Of a DNA stretch of 64,000 nt, positions 46,646 through 55,838 are shown one piece after another. The notes under the pieces are model-generated. The model searched no databases. It was not told the DNA's origin and was given only the letters and a program-made list of their open reading frames with translations. The stretch is from Clostridium sp. (lineage in GTDB: Bacteria > Bacillota > Clostridia > Lachnospirales > Lachnospiraceae): positions 147,810-211,809 of the forward strand of contig JAMOZY010000001.1 of the NCBI GenBank assembly GCA_023667695.1. Reading direction: 5' to 3'. The position numbers were made by a program, and so were the translations under genes. Position 1 is the stretch's first letter. Each line of letters begins with the position of its first letter.

Positions 46646-48472
46646 ATGTGTGGTATTGTAGGATATGTGGGAGAAGAACAGGCAGCGCCTATTTTACTGG
46701 ATGGTTTGGCGAAGCTGGAGTACCGGGGGTATGATTCCGCAGGGGTTGCAGTCTATGACGGAGAAAAAATCAATGTCGTAAAGGCAAAGGGACGGCTGCA
46801 GGCACTGCGGGACCTGACCCAGGATGGCGCCGGATTACAGGGATATGTGGGAATCGGACACACCAGATGGGCAACCCATGGAGAGCCTTCGGTTTCCAAT
46901 GCACATCCCCATTATAATCAGTCCCATTCCATAACCGTAGTACACAATGGAATCATAGAGAATTATCAGCCCTTGCGGGAGAAACTGATTTCCAAAGGGT
47001 TTGAGTTCCATTCCGATACTGATACGGAGGTTATCGCGCATCTGCTGGATTATTATTATACCGGAGACCCTAAGACGGCAATCATTAAGGTACTGCATCG
47101 TGTGATTGGCTCCTACGCCCTGGGAATCCTGTTTCAGGACCATCCGGGAAAGGTATATGCAGTCCGGAAGGATTCCCCATTAATCATAGGGGTTTCGGAG
47201 CATGGAAATTACATTGCTTCCGATGTACCGGCAATATTGAAATATACCAGGGATGTCTATTATATTGATAATTTTGAATTGGCGGAATTATCCATGCATG
47301 AGGTCCATTTTTATAATCAGGACTGTGAGGAAATCGTTAAGGAGCAGGTAACGGTAGCGTGGGATGTGGAAGCAGCGGAAAAAGGCGGCTACGAGCATTT
47401 TATGCTGAAGGAAATCTATGAACAGCCGAAAGCCGTGGCATCCACCATAAGTCCAAGAATCAAAGAAGACAAAATCGTAATTGAGGAATTGAATATGAGC
47501 CGGGAAGAAATCCGGCAGATTCGGAGAATTTATATCATCGGCTGTGGTTCCGCCTATCATGTGGGAATGATTGGGAAGTATGTATTGGAACAAATGACAC
47601 GGATTCCGGTAGAGGTAGACCTGGCCTCCGAGTTCCGGTACCGGAATCCAATCCTGGAGCCGGATTCCATGGTGATTATTATCAGCCAGTCCGGGGAAAC
47701 TGCAGATTCTCTGGCAGCACTTCGAAAAGCGCAGGAGCTGGGTTCAAAGGTGCTGGGAATCGTGAATGTGGTAGGAAGCAGCATTGCCCGGGAGGCGGAT
47801 AATGTGATGTATACCTGGGCAGGTCCGGAAATATCTGTTGCGACGACAAAGGCATACAGTACCCAGTTGACGGCACTATATATGCTGGGGATGTTATTTG
47901 GGGAAGCAAAAGGCATCCTTGCAGAGGCAGAATATGCAGATATGATAAAGGAATTGCGGCTGTTACCGGAAAAGATTCAGCAGCTTCTGGGAGATAAAGA
48001 GCGGATTCAATGGTTTGCTTCCAAATATGCCAATGCAGCTCATGTATTTTTTATTGGCAGAGGGGTAGATTACGCTTCCTCCATGGAAGGTTCGTTGAAG
48101 CTAAAGGAAATCTCTTATATTCATTCGGAGGCGTATGCTGCCGGTGAATTGAAGCATGGAACCATATCCCTGATTGAAGATGATATCCTGACGGTTTCTG
48201 TGTCTACCCAGCCGGAGCTGTATGAGAAGATGATTAGCAATACCGTAGAGGTCAAGACCAGAGGGGCTTATGTATTTGCTCTGGTCAGTGAAGATAACCA
48301 GGGCATGAAGGATATTGCGGATTTTGCCGTGGAGATTCCCCATACCCATCCATGCTTTACCCCATCCTTGTCTGTGATTCCCCTCCAGCTGTTCGGCTAT
48401 TATGTATCCGTTGCAAAGGGACTGGATGTAGATAAGCCAAGGAACCTGGCAAAATCCGTTACTGTGGAATAG
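46646..48472 (+). CDS. glmS: Glutamine-fructose-6-phosphate aminotransferase
   Basis: A 608-residue enzyme making glucosamine-6-phosphate, the entry to peptidoglycan precursors. Cys2 after the initiator Met (CGIVGYVG) is the glutaminase nucleophile; HTRWATHGEPS, the SIS domains with GCGSAYHVG, ISQSGETADSL, and the end DKPRNLAKSVTVE are all typical. TAAGGAGG precedes the ATG. The 190-bp leader holds no recognisable glmS ribozyme. Confidence 0.97.
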   Translation: MCGIVGYVGEEQAAPILLDGLAKLEYRGYDSAGVAVYDGEKINVVKAKGRLQALRDLTQDGAGLQGYVGIGHTRWATHGEPSVSNAHPHYNQSHSITVVHNGIIENYQPLREKLISKGFEFHSDTDTEVIAHLLDYYYTGDPKTAIIKVLHRVIGSYALGILFQDHPGKVYAVRKDSPLIIGVSEHGNYIASDVPAILKYTRDVYYIDNFELAELSMHEVHFYNQDCEEIVKEQVTVAWDVEAAEKGGYEHFMLKEIYEQPKAVASTISPRIKEDKIVIEELNMSREEIRQIRRIYIIGCGSAYHVGMIGKYVLEQMTRIPVEVDLASEFRYRNPILEPDSMVIIISQSGETADSLAALRKAQELGSKVLGIVNVVGSSIAREADNVMYTWAGPEISVATTKAYSTQLTALYMLGMLFGEAKGILAEAEYADMIKELRLLPEKIQQLLGDKERIQWFASKYANAAHVFFIGRGVDYASSMEGSLKLKEISYIHSEAYAAGELKHGTISLIEDDILTVSVSTQPELYEKMISNTVEVKTRGAYVFALVSEDNQGMKDIADFAVEIPHTHPCFTPSLSVIPLQLFGYYVSVAKGLDVDKPRNLAKSVTVE

Positions 48473-48561
48473 AAATGAGATAAGCTTATGGCGGAGCATT
48501 GGTTTCGGGAAAGCCAAAGGAATCGTCAGAAAAAGTTAAGAAAATTTCATATTTCCAGATA

Positions 48562-48590
48562 TTGTACTTTCAGATGCGATTTGCTATTAT
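48562..48590 (+). promoter_or_regulatory. Candidate sigma-A promoter for the LCP gene
   Basis: TTGTAC at 48562-48567 and TATTAT at 48585-48590 are separated by 17 bp, in the 241-bp gap between glmS and the LCP gene. Confidence 0.45.
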
Positions 48591-48606
48591 TAATAAGTCA
48601 TATTTT

Positions 48607-48627
48607 GTAACAATTTGGTAACAATTT
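48607..48627. promoter_or_regulatory. Tandem GTAACAATTT direct repeat (possible operator)
   Basis: GTAACAATTT occurs at 48607-48616 and again at 48618-48627, an 11-bp period close to one helical turn, just downstream of the candidate promoter. A regulator contacting one DNA face would suit this layout; no factor is identified. Confidence 0.35.
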
Positions 48628-48713
48628 AGGATGGGCAATGAGAACCGGATGGCAGGATTTGCCGGATATGCGGTTCGGATACAGGAATAAGATACAAAGA
48701 GAAGGATAATAAT

Positions 48714-50231
48714 ATGGAAGAAAATAGAACGCTGAACAGCGGGAGAGCCGGAGGTCCTATGCTTCCGCCGACCAGAAAGCTGTCCAGAGAAGAAAACGAA
48801 CGGCTGCGGCAGGCATCGGCAGGTTTGCGGATGCCTGGTTCCAATACAACGGCGGACAGTAAGGTTCGTCAGAAGCAGGCAGAGGAGGAACGGCGAACCC
48901 GTCGGGAGATTCAGCAAAGGAAACGGGAAGCGGAGGAACGACGCTTCGGACAGGAACGGTTTGCAGGTACCGCCGCAGGCAGGAATCCATATATAGAGGA
49001 AGAAAAAGACATGAAAAAGAATGGAAACAGGACCTCTCAAAAGGCACTGGCCCGAAAACGAAAAATGAAACGCCTGTGGGGGATTTTAGGTGCAGAGGTT
49101 ATGGTTCTTGGTCTGCTGATTATTGGATATGGTATCTTTTATATTAATCAAAAAATGGACCAGATGAATTATAACGAGATTGATGATACGGACTTGTCCA
49201 TTAACGAAGGTTTATCGGCATTAACGCGGGAAGAGTATACGACCGTCGCTTTATTTGGTTTGGACTCCCGGGATGTAACCTCTGATACCGGCAATCGGAG
49301 TGATACCATTATTATTGCCTGTTTGAACAATAAAACGAAGGAAGTAAAGCTGGTATCGGTATACCGGGACTGTTATCTGGAGCTGGCCAATCCAACCAAT
49401 GGGAATTATGATGGCCTTTATACCAAGATTACCCATGCGTATGCCTACGGAGGACCCAAGGCAGCAGTTGCTACTATGAATAAGAATCTGGACCTGCAGA
49501 TTACAGAGTATGCAACAGTGAACTTTGCCTCGTTGACGGATGTGATTAATGAATTAGGCGGCATTACGGTAAACGTAGATGAAGCCGAGCGGCAGTCTGT
49601 GAATATCTGGCTGCCGGAAACGGCAGAGATTGCAGGAATGAGTTATTCTAACCTGTATGAAACCGGAGATGTGACCTTAGACGGTCTGCAGGCGGTAACC
49701 TACTGCCGGATTCGAAATATTGGAAATGGAGATATTGACCGTGCAGGACGGCAGCGGGAGGTTTTAGGCGCCATACTGGATAAGGCAAAGCAGTCAGACC
49801 TGATGACCTTGAATCGGATTTTGGATGATGTATTACCGAATATTTCTACCAGCTTAAGTAAGAAAGAAATCCTTGGTTTAATGACAGGGATATTGGAATA
49901 TGAAGTGACGGAGAATGAGGGCTTTCCGTTTATCTACAGTGGAAGAATGGCATATGACCAGACCATGGGACGGGATTTATCCATGGATGTTCCGGCGAAT
50001 CTGGAGCGGAATGTGGAATTGCTGCACGAGTTTCTGTTTGATGTATCCATTGTCTCAAATGAAACGGGAGATACCTCTTCTTCTGAGCTGACAGGGGCTT
50101 CCACAGAGGAAGCGGAAGAGAATAAAAAGACCTATACCCCATCGAACGAGGTAATTCGAATCAGTAATGAAATCCAGGAAAGTACAGGTCTTACCCCGCC
50201 GGAGGATCCGGAGTTCCGTGGTGGATTTTAA
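48714..50231 (+). CDS. LytR-CpsA-Psr (LCP) family wall-polymer ligase
   Basis: A 505-residue protein with a long, charged cytoplasmic N-terminus (about 1-115, very rich in Arg, Glu and Gln, probable coiled coil around residues 45-80), one membrane span (about 119-140) and an extracellular LCP domain (about 175-350). LCP landmarks are ALFGLDSRD, GNRSDTIIIACLN, KLVSVYRDCYLE, and YCRIRNIGNGDIDRAGRQREVL. LCP enzymes attach undecaprenyl-linked polymers to peptidoglycan. The C-terminal tail is acidic and Ser/Thr-rich. It may anchor the polysaccharide made by the nearby locus. The long cytoplasmic extension is not part of the minimal family. Confidence 0.9.
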   Translation: MEENRTLNSGRAGGPMLPPTRKLSREENERLRQASAGLRMPGSNTTADSKVRQKQAEEERRTRREIQQRKREAEERRFGQERFAGTAAGRNPYIEEEKDMKKNGNRTSQKALARKRKMKRLWGILGAEVMVLGLLIIGYGIFYINQKMDQMNYNEIDDTDLSINEGLSALTREEYTTVALFGLDSRDVTSDTGNRSDTIIIACLNNKTKEVKLVSVYRDCYLELANPTNGNYDGLYTKITHAYAYGGPKAAVATMNKNLDLQITEYATVNFASLTDVINELGGITVNVDEAERQSVNIWLPETAEIAGMSYSNLYETGDVTLDGLQAVTYCRIRNIGNGDIDRAGRQREVLGAILDKAKQSDLMTLNRILDDVLPNISTSLSKKEILGLMTGILEYEVTENEGFPFIYSGRMAYDQTMGRDLSMDVPANLERNVELLHEFLFDVSIVSNETGDTSSSELTGASTEEAEENKKTYTPSNEVIRISNEIQESTGLTPPEDPEFRGGF

Positions 50232-50269
50232 TCAGAAAAAAGGTTTTGCAGGAAGGAGCAGGAATTAAG

Positions 50270-51214
50270 ATGACGTCCGTAGAAGAATTAACCTTTAAAT
50301 CCGCAGATGAAGTTACGACCATACACGGCTATTGCTGGAAGCCGGAGGGCCGGCCAAAGGCAGTTGTACACATCTGTCATGGTATGGTGGAATATATTGA
50401 ACGATATGAAGAACTGGCAGAGTACTTATGTGCCCAGGGCTATGTGGTATTTGGCGCGGATACCCTGGGTCATGGTAAATCCATCGTAAATAAAAACTGC
50501 TTTGGATACTTTGGGGAACACAATGGAAACTGGAAGCTGTTATCGGATATGGTTATCCTGCAGGGGCTGGCAAAACGGGCTTATCCGGGACTGCCGTATT
50601 ATATTTTTGGACATAGCTTTGGTTCTTTGATGGTGCGGGAGTTTGTGGAACGCTTTCCGGATAGTGTGGACGGTATGATACTAATGGGAACCATGTATCA
50701 TTCCAGCGGAATTGCCATGATGGGGAAGCTGTTGTGCAAGGGAATCGCCCTGGTAAAAAAAGAAGGCTACCGTTATCGCAGTACTTTTCTGAATGACCTG
50801 GCCATTGGCAGACTGGACAAATATTTCAAGGAAGAGGACTTGCGGAATAGCTGGCTTTCCAGAGACCGGAATGAGGTAAATCAGTATAATGCCAAGCCGG
50901 AGTGCAATTTTATTTTTACAGTTGGCGCTTATCGGGACATGATGATCGCATTATTAGAGGCTAACAGCAAAAAAAATCTGGAACGTCTGAATAAGGAAAT
51001 GCCGATTTTGCTGCTGGCAGGAGATAAAGACCCGATTGGGAATTTTGGACGGGGTCCCAAACGTTTGTATAAGATTTATAAAGCATTGGGCTTAGAATGC
51101 AGAATACGAATCTATAAAGAGAATCGACACGAGCTGCTTCACGAGCTTGACCGGAAGCAGGTTTGTAAGGATTTGCTCAAATGGCTGAATTATTATGTAG
51201 ATAAAAAAGCATAG
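50270..51214 (+). CDS. Alpha/beta hydrolase (monoglyceride lipase / serine aminopeptidase S33 type)
   Basis: A 314-residue alpha/beta hydrolase. The nucleophile elbow is GHSFGS, the acid is in LLAGDKDPIG, and the His is in ENRHELLHE. HGMVEYIERYEELAEYL and GADTLGHGKS match lysophospholipase/monoglyceride-lipase-like Hydrolase_4 proteins. It is cytoplasmic, with no signal peptide. The ATG at 50270 is 11 nt after AAGGAG. Substrate unknown. Confidence 0.85.
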   Translation: MTSVEELTFKSADEVTTIHGYCWKPEGRPKAVVHICHGMVEYIERYEELAEYLCAQGYVVFGADTLGHGKSIVNKNCFGYFGEHNGNWKLLSDMVILQGLAKRAYPGLPYYIFGHSFGSLMVREFVERFPDSVDGMILMGTMYHSSGIAMMGKLLCKGIALVKKEGYRYRSTFLNDLAIGRLDKYFKEEDLRNSWLSRDRNEVNQYNAKPECNFIFTVGAYRDMMIALLEANSKKNLERLNKEMPILLLAGDKDPIGNFGRGPKRLYKIYKALGLECRIRIYKENRHELLHELDRKQVCKDLLKWLNYYVDKKA

Positions 51215-51271
51215 GTTCCGGTCCGGCGGGAGGGCGGAATAGATACAGCAGAGTAGGTTTGAGGATAGGGC

Positions 51272-52228
51272 ATGACAAAAGCGGGATATAAAAAATGGAT
51301 TATAATAGCAGGAGCAGAGGTTATTCTGTTGGCGGCGCTTCTGGCAGGAATCAGTTTGACCAGGAGTCATTCCAAGGCGCTTGCCTTTGAAATTGGACAG
51401 GAGAAGCGAAAAAGTCTTGGTCATACAGAGATTTTAACTATGGCAGATCAGACCTATTGGAATTTTGTGGAGCATCGGTTTATTCTGGTTCATGATACAG
51501 AGGGAACCTTGCAGTGGGTGAAAATCGATAATGCCTTTGGAAGAAATGATTATGATTTTGATTCCACCCTTGTGGATGAGGGATACTTTAAGTATTATAC
51601 AGAAAATGGACAGGTTGCATCTTCTGTGGGGATTGATGTATCGAAGTTTCAGGGAACCATTGACTGGACCCAGGTAAAAGCCGCAGGCGTGGATTTTGTA
51701 TTTGTGCGGGCAGGCTACCGGGGATATGGAAACGGTGCAATCCGGTTGGACGAAACCTTTGATTATAATGTAACGGAAGCCTTGCGGAATGATTTGCGTG
51801 TTGGAGTTTATTTTTATTCCCAGGCCGTTTCTTATGAAGAGGGAGTAGAGGAGGCTCAATTTGTATTAAATCATATCAAACCTTACAATATTAATCTGCC
51901 GATTGTACTGGATACAGAGGACCCGGAGGATGCAGACGCCAGAACCAATGGCTTAACGCCTCAGCAGCGTTCGGAAGCCTGTCGTGGATTTTTGGAAACC
52001 ATTCAGGCCTCCGGGCATGAGACTATGCTTTATGCAAATCTGCGCTGGATTGCATTGGATTTGGATTTGACCCAGCTATATGGATATGATATCTGGTTTG
52101 CACAGTATGCTAACGAACCAAAGCTGCCTTATGAATTCAAGGTATGGCAGTATACGGCAGAGGGAACCGTACCGGGAATCAGTCAGCCCGTGGATTTGAA
52201 TATAGGATTTGATTTTTACGGAAAATAA
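51272..52228 (+). CDS. Membrane-anchored GH25 lysozyme
   Basis: A 318-residue protein with an N-terminal signal-anchor (about 8-28), a spacer of about 90 residues and a GH25 domain (about 122-318). Catalytic-site features are GIDVSKFQGTIDW, FVFVRAGYRG, VGVYFYSQAV, LPIVLDTEDPED (acidic pair) and DIWFAQYAN. GH25 enzymes cut the MurNAc-GlcNAc bond in peptidoglycan. A bidirectional terminator separates it from the tRNA pair. Confidence 0.92.
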   Translation: MTKAGYKKWIIIAGAEVILLAALLAGISLTRSHSKALAFEIGQEKRKSLGHTEILTMADQTYWNFVEHRFILVHDTEGTLQWVKIDNAFGRNDYDFDSTLVDEGYFKYYTENGQVASSVGIDVSKFQGTIDWTQVKAAGVDFVFVRAGYRGYGNGAIRLDETFDYNVTEALRNDLRVGVYFYSQAVSYEEGVEEAQFVLNHIKPYNINLPIVLDTEDPEDADARTNGLTPQQRSEACRGFLETIQASGHETMLYANLRWIALDLDLTQLYGYDIWFAQYANEPKLPYEFKVWQYTAEGTVPGISQPVDLNIGFDFYGK

Positions 52229-52235
52229 GAAAAAG

Positions 52236-52270
52236 AAAACCTGAAGCCAATGCATGGTTTCAGGTTTTTT
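52236..52270. terminator. Bidirectional intrinsic terminator
   Basis: AAAACCTGAA pairs with TTCAGGTTTT and has T-runs on both sides (TTTTTTC on plus, TTTTCTTTTTC on minus). It serves the GH25 gene on the plus strand and the tRNA-Val/tRNA-Met unit on the minus strand. Confidence 0.85.
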
Positions 52271-52272
52271 CA

Positions 52273-52346
52273 TAGCGGAAGGGAGATTTGAACTCTCGAC
52301 ACCACGGGTATGAACCGTGTGCTCTAGCCAACTGAGCTATTCCGCC
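52273..52346 (-). tRNA. tRNA-Met (CAU anticodon)
   Basis: A 74-nt cloverleaf on the minus strand. The acceptor pair is GGCGGAA/TTCCGCT with discriminator A, the D-arm starts TAGCTC, the anticodon stem CACGG/CCGTG encloses TTCATAC, and the T-arm is GAGAGTTCAAATCTC. The CAU anticodon could be elongator Met, initiator Met or modified Ile2; the sequence fits elongator Met best. Confidence 0.9.
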
Positions 52347-52368
52347 CTATAAAATGTCAAAAAAGATA

Positions 52369-52441
52369 TGGGACCTACAGGGCTCGAACCTGTGACCCTC
52401 TGCTTGTAAGGCAGATGCTCTCCCAGCTGAGCTAAGATCCC
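52369..52441 (-). tRNA. tRNA-Val (UAC anticodon)
   Basis: A 73-nt cloverleaf on the minus strand. The acceptor pair is GGGATCT/AGGTCCC with discriminator A, the anticodon stem TCTGC/GCAGA encloses CTTACAA, and the T-arm is ACAGGTTCGAGCCCTGT. It lies 22 nt before the tRNA-Met in the same transcript. Confidence 0.93.
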
Positions 52442-52463
52442 ATAGTCACTTGACACATGTGCT

Positions 52464-52492
52464 ATTATAGGGGGTATGAAAGAAAAAGTCAA
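52464..52492 (-). promoter_or_regulatory. Promoter of the tRNA-Val/tRNA-Met unit
   Basis: On the minus strand TTGACT (52492-52487) and a perfect TATAAT (52469-52464) are separated by 17 bp, ending 23 bp before the tRNA-Val 5' end. This is close to the ideal sigma-A promoter. Confidence 0.8.
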
Positions 52493-52623
52493 GCTTTAAT
52501 TTCAAAAAAGGAACGGTTATGATGCAAAAAGCATGGATTTTTTTCTTTATTCCTTATATAATAAGAAGGGATAAGCTATGGACAACAGATGGTTTGGAAT
52601 ACTAGGAAAGGAAAGCAGAAATC

Positions 52624-53178
52624 ATGCGGGTTGGAATGGGATATGATGTTCACAGATTAACAGAAGGCAGGAAGCTGATACTGGGAGGGGTGGAAATTCC
52701 TTATGAAAAAGGACTGCTGGGACATTCGGATGCAGATGTTCTGGTTCATGCCATTATGGATGCCCTGTTGGGAGCGGCGGCATTGGGAGATATCGGAACG
52801 CATTTTCCGGATACGAATCCGGCTTATGCAGGAGCAGACAGCATGGCATTGCTGAAAAAAGTAAAGCAGCTATTGGATGAGAATATCTTTTTTGTCGGAA
52901 ATATTGATGCTACGGTCATTGCCCAGAAGCCAAAGCTGGCGTCATACATTCCCCAGATGCGGGAACGGATTGCAGAGGTTCTGGAGCTTCCGGTTTCCAG
53001 AGTCAATATCAAGGCAACCACGGAGGAGGGCCTGGGCTTTACCGGAGCCGGAGAGGGAATCAGCGTCCAGGCAATCTGTGCATTGGAAACCGTGGCAAAT
53101 TACAGCTATGACGGAATAATGGAAGGCGGGGAAGCCTGTGCAGGCTGTGCCGGATGTCCGGGAAGGAAGCTGGAATGA
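52624..53178 (+). CDS. ispF: 2-C-methyl-D-erythritol 2,4-cyclodiphosphate synthase with Cys-rich tail
   Basis: A 184-residue enzyme of the MEP isoprenoid pathway. Residues 1-158 have [31 protein letters not shown] (metal Asp and His), DIGTHFPDT, and [18 protein letters not shown]. The remaining 25 or so residues are an extension with [10 protein letters not shown], a CxxCxxC cluster absent from typical IspF proteins (about 155-160 residues). The tail could bind a metal, or be a lineage quirk. An A-rich leader precedes it; no partner MEP gene is adjacent. Confidence 0.94.
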   Translation: MRVGMGYDVHRLTEGRKLILGGVEIPYEKGLLGHSDADVLVHAIMDALLGAAALGDIGTHFPDTNPAYAGADSMALLKKVKQLLDENIFFVGNIDATVIAQKPKLASYIPQMRERIAEVLELPVSRVNIKATTEEGLGFTGAGEGISVQAICALETVANYSYDGIMEGGEACAGCAGCPGRKLE

Positions 53179-53237
53179 GTTACGCCATGGTTAAGATATG
53201 GAATGGAGCAGAAGGAAGGAATGGATAAAACGGGCAG

Positions 53238-54314
53238 ATGAGTCGACAATGTTACAGGGCATTATTGGAAAAATTGGAGCGGAAGCACCGCCTGACCGGG
53301 ACGGAATACCGGGAACTGCTGGAGTATCGGTTTTCCATAGGAGAATCTGAGGCAGGACAGCAGTTAGACCAGGAGTTGTTTGAAAAAGCGCGCCGGATAC
53401 AGAAGCAGGTGTTTGGAAGAAGCATTTATATCCGTGGATTGATTGAGTTTACCAATTATTGCAGGAATAACTGCTACTATTGTGGAATCCGCCGGGATAA
53501 TCCAAAGGTGGAGCGATACCGTCTGACTGAAGAACAAATATACCAGTGCTGTGTGGAAGGCTATGACCTTGGATATCGGACCTTTGTATTACAAGGCGGA
53601 GAGGATGGGTATTTTACGGATCAGCGGATTTGTGCGATAGTAAGCAGGATAAAGGCTGGATTTCCGGATTGTGCAGTTACATTATCCATTGGAGAACGAA
53701 GCAGAGAAAGCTATGCCCGTTTTCGACAGGCTGGCACGGACCGCTATCTGCTTCGCCATGAAACTGCGGATGCCATACATTATGGTCAGCTGCATCCGCC
53801 GGAGCTTTCCCTGAACAGAAGAAAGCAGTGCTTACAGGATTTAAAAGACCTTGGTTATCAGGTGGGTGCCGGTTTTATGGTAGGTACACCCGGACAGACC
53901 ATAGAGCATCTGACAGCGGATTTGGAGTTTTTGCAGGAATTGCAGCCCCATATGATTGGAATCGGTCCCTTTATTTCCCATCGGGATACTCCCTTTGCCG
54001 GATATCCAAGCGGAAGCGTGGAAGAAACCTTGTTTCTTCTTGGAATCCTACGGTTAAGCTTTCCCAAGGCGCTGCTTCCGGCTACTACGGCTCTGGGAAC
54101 CCTGGCAGGAGATGGAAGAGAACGGGGCATTTTGGCAGGGGCCAATGTAGTCATGCCCAATTTATCACCGATAGCGGTTCGGGAGCAGTATAGCTTATAT
54201 GACAATAAGGTATGTACCAGAGAGGAATCGGCGCAGTGCATCCGGTGTATTCAGAACCGGATTGCGGGCATTGGTTATAAAACCGTTGTAGAACGCGGCG
54301 ATTATCCGGAATGA
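53238..54314 (+). CDS. hydE: [FeFe]-hydrogenase maturase HydE (radical SAM)
   Basis: A 358-residue radical SAM enzyme. The cluster motif is CRNNCYYC (CxxxCxxC) within FTNYCRNNCYYCGIRRDN, followed by GYRTFVLQGGEDGYF, and GAGFMVGTPGQT. HydE acts with HydG and HydF to assemble the 2Fe subcluster of [FeFe] hydrogenase, dealing with the dithiolate bridge and an organometallic intermediate. It overlaps the long reading frame of hydG by a few bp; the real hydG start is probably 26 nt further on. No hydrogenase structural gene is in the window. BioB and PylB are excluded by context and motif. Confidence 0.93.
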   Translation: MSRQCYRALLEKLERKHRLTGTEYRELLEYRFSIGESEAGQQLDQELFEKARRIQKQVFGRSIYIRGLIEFTNYCRNNCYYCGIRRDNPKVERYRLTEEQIYQCCVEGYDLGYRTFVLQGGEDGYFTDQRICAIVSRIKAGFPDCAVTLSIGERSRESYARFRQAGTDRYLLRHETADAIHYGQLHPPELSLNRRKQCLQDLKDLGYQVGAGFMVGTPGQTIEHLTADLEFLQELQPHMIGIGPFISHRDTPFAGYPSGSVEETLFLLGILRLSFPKALLPATTALGTLAGDGRERGILAGANVVMPNLSPIAVREQYSLYDNKVCTREESAQCIRCIQNRIAGIGYKTVVERGDYPE

Positions 54315-54340
54315 CAATAACAGAAGAAAGAAGGCATATT

Positions 54341-55765
54341 ATGTGGAAATATGATCCAAAAAGTACAAAGGCGGATGAATTTATCAATCATCAGGAAATC
54401 ATGGAAACTCTGGCTTATGCAGAGCAGAATAAAGCAAATCAGGGATTGCTTCGGGAGATATTAAAGAAGGCAGAGGAGCGAAAGGGCTTAAGTCACCGGG
54501 AGGCAAGTGTGCTTCTCGCCTGCGAAGAGGAAGAAATCAATCAGGAAATCTTTCGGCTGGCAAAGCAGATTAAGCAGGATTTTTACGGAAACCGTATTGT
54601 ATTGTTTGCCCCCCTGTATCTGTCTAATTATTGTGTGAATGGCTGTACCTACTGCCCCTATCATGCGGTAAATCATCATATGCCGCGGAAGAAGCTGACC
54701 CAGGAGGAGGTACGCCGGGAGGTCATTGCCCTGCAGGACATGGGACATAAGCGGCTGGCGATTGAAGCCGGAGAGGACCCGGTTCATAATCCGATTGAAT
54801 ATATCCTGGAATGTGTCAATACCATCTACGGTATTCATCATAAGAATGGGGCTATCCGCCGGGTAAATGTAAATATTGCGGCGACGACAGTGGAGAATTA
54901 TAAGCGGTTAAAGGATGCGGAAATCGGCACTTATATTTTATTTCAGGAAACCTATCATAAGGAAAGCTATTTCAAGCTGCATCCTACGGGTCCTAAGCAT
55001 GATTATAATTATCATACGGAGGCCATGGACCGGGCGATGCTGGGCGGAATTGATGATGTGGGCTGCGGCGTCCTGTTTGGTCTGGATAAGTTTCGGTATG
55101 AATTTGCCGGCTTGTTAATGCATGCAGAGCATTTGGAAGCAGTATTTGGCGTGGGTCCCCATACCATCAGCGTACCAAGGCTTCGGGATGCGGATGATAT
55201 TGATTCTGCTTCCTTTGCCAATGGGATTGATGATGATACCTTTGCAAAGATTGTTGCCTGTATCCGGATTGCAGTACCATATACGGGCATGATTGTATCC
55301 ACAAGGGAAAACTGGAAGACCCGGGAACGGGTATTACAGCTTGGCATTTCCCAGATTAGCGGCGGTTCCAGAACCAGTATCGGCGGTTATGTGGAGCCGG
55401 AACCGGAGGATCAGAAATCAGAGCAGTTTGATGTGATGGATACCCGGACGCTGGATGAAGTCGTAGCCTGGCTGATGGAGCTGGGATATGTACCCAGCTT
55501 TTGTACGGCATGCTATCGGGAGGGAAGAACCGGCGACCGCTTTATGAGTCTGTGTAAAAGCGGCCAGATTCAAAACTGCTGTCATCCCAATGCATTAATG
55601 ACCTTAAAGGAATATCTGGTGGATTATGCTACTACAGCTACTGCCGAAATTGGCAATGGGCTGATTCAAAGGGAGCTGGCGAATATTCCCAAGGAGCAGG
55701 TACGCAGCCTGGTAGTAGAGCATTTGCGTCAGATTGAGCAGGGACAGAGAGACTTCCGATTTTAA
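54341..55765 (+). CDS. hydG: [FeFe]-hydrogenase maturase HydG (tyrosine lyase)
   Basis: A 474-residue radical SAM tyrosine lyase producing the CO and CN ligands of the H-cluster. The SAM cluster motif is CVNGCTYC within LSNYCVNGCTYCPYHAVN; the C-terminal auxiliary cluster motif is CTACYREGRTGD followed about 20 residues later by CC. The ATG at 54341 follows AAAGAAGG and gives the usual N-terminus WKYDP; a frame from 54311 would add a short extension. It lies between hydE and hydF. Confidence 0.95.
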   Translation: MWKYDPKSTKADEFINHQEIMETLAYAEQNKANQGLLREILKKAEERKGLSHREASVLLACEEEEINQEIFRLAKQIKQDFYGNRIVLFAPLYLSNYCVNGCTYCPYHAVNHHMPRKKLTQEEVRREVIALQDMGHKRLAIEAGEDPVHNPIEYILECVNTIYGIHHKNGAIRRVNVNIAATTVENYKRLKDAEIGTYILFQETYHKESYFKLHPTGPKHDYNYHTEAMDRAMLGGIDDVGCGVLFGLDKFRYEFAGLLMHAEHLEAVFGVGPHTISVPRLRDADDIDSASFANGIDDDTFAKIVACIRIAVPYTGMIVSTRENWKTRERVLQLGISQISGGSRTSIGGYVEPEPEDQKSEQFDVMDTRTLDEVVAWLMELGYVPSFCTACYREGRTGDRFMSLCKSGQIQNCCHPNALMTLKEYLVDYATTATAEIGNGLIQRELANIPKEQVRSLVVEHLRQIEQGQRDFRF

Positions 55766-55838
55766 GAGATGGCAATATGGATAAAGCAACCGGTTCCCTT
55801 TGAAACAGACACTAAGATAAGAAAGGCAGGAAACAGCT

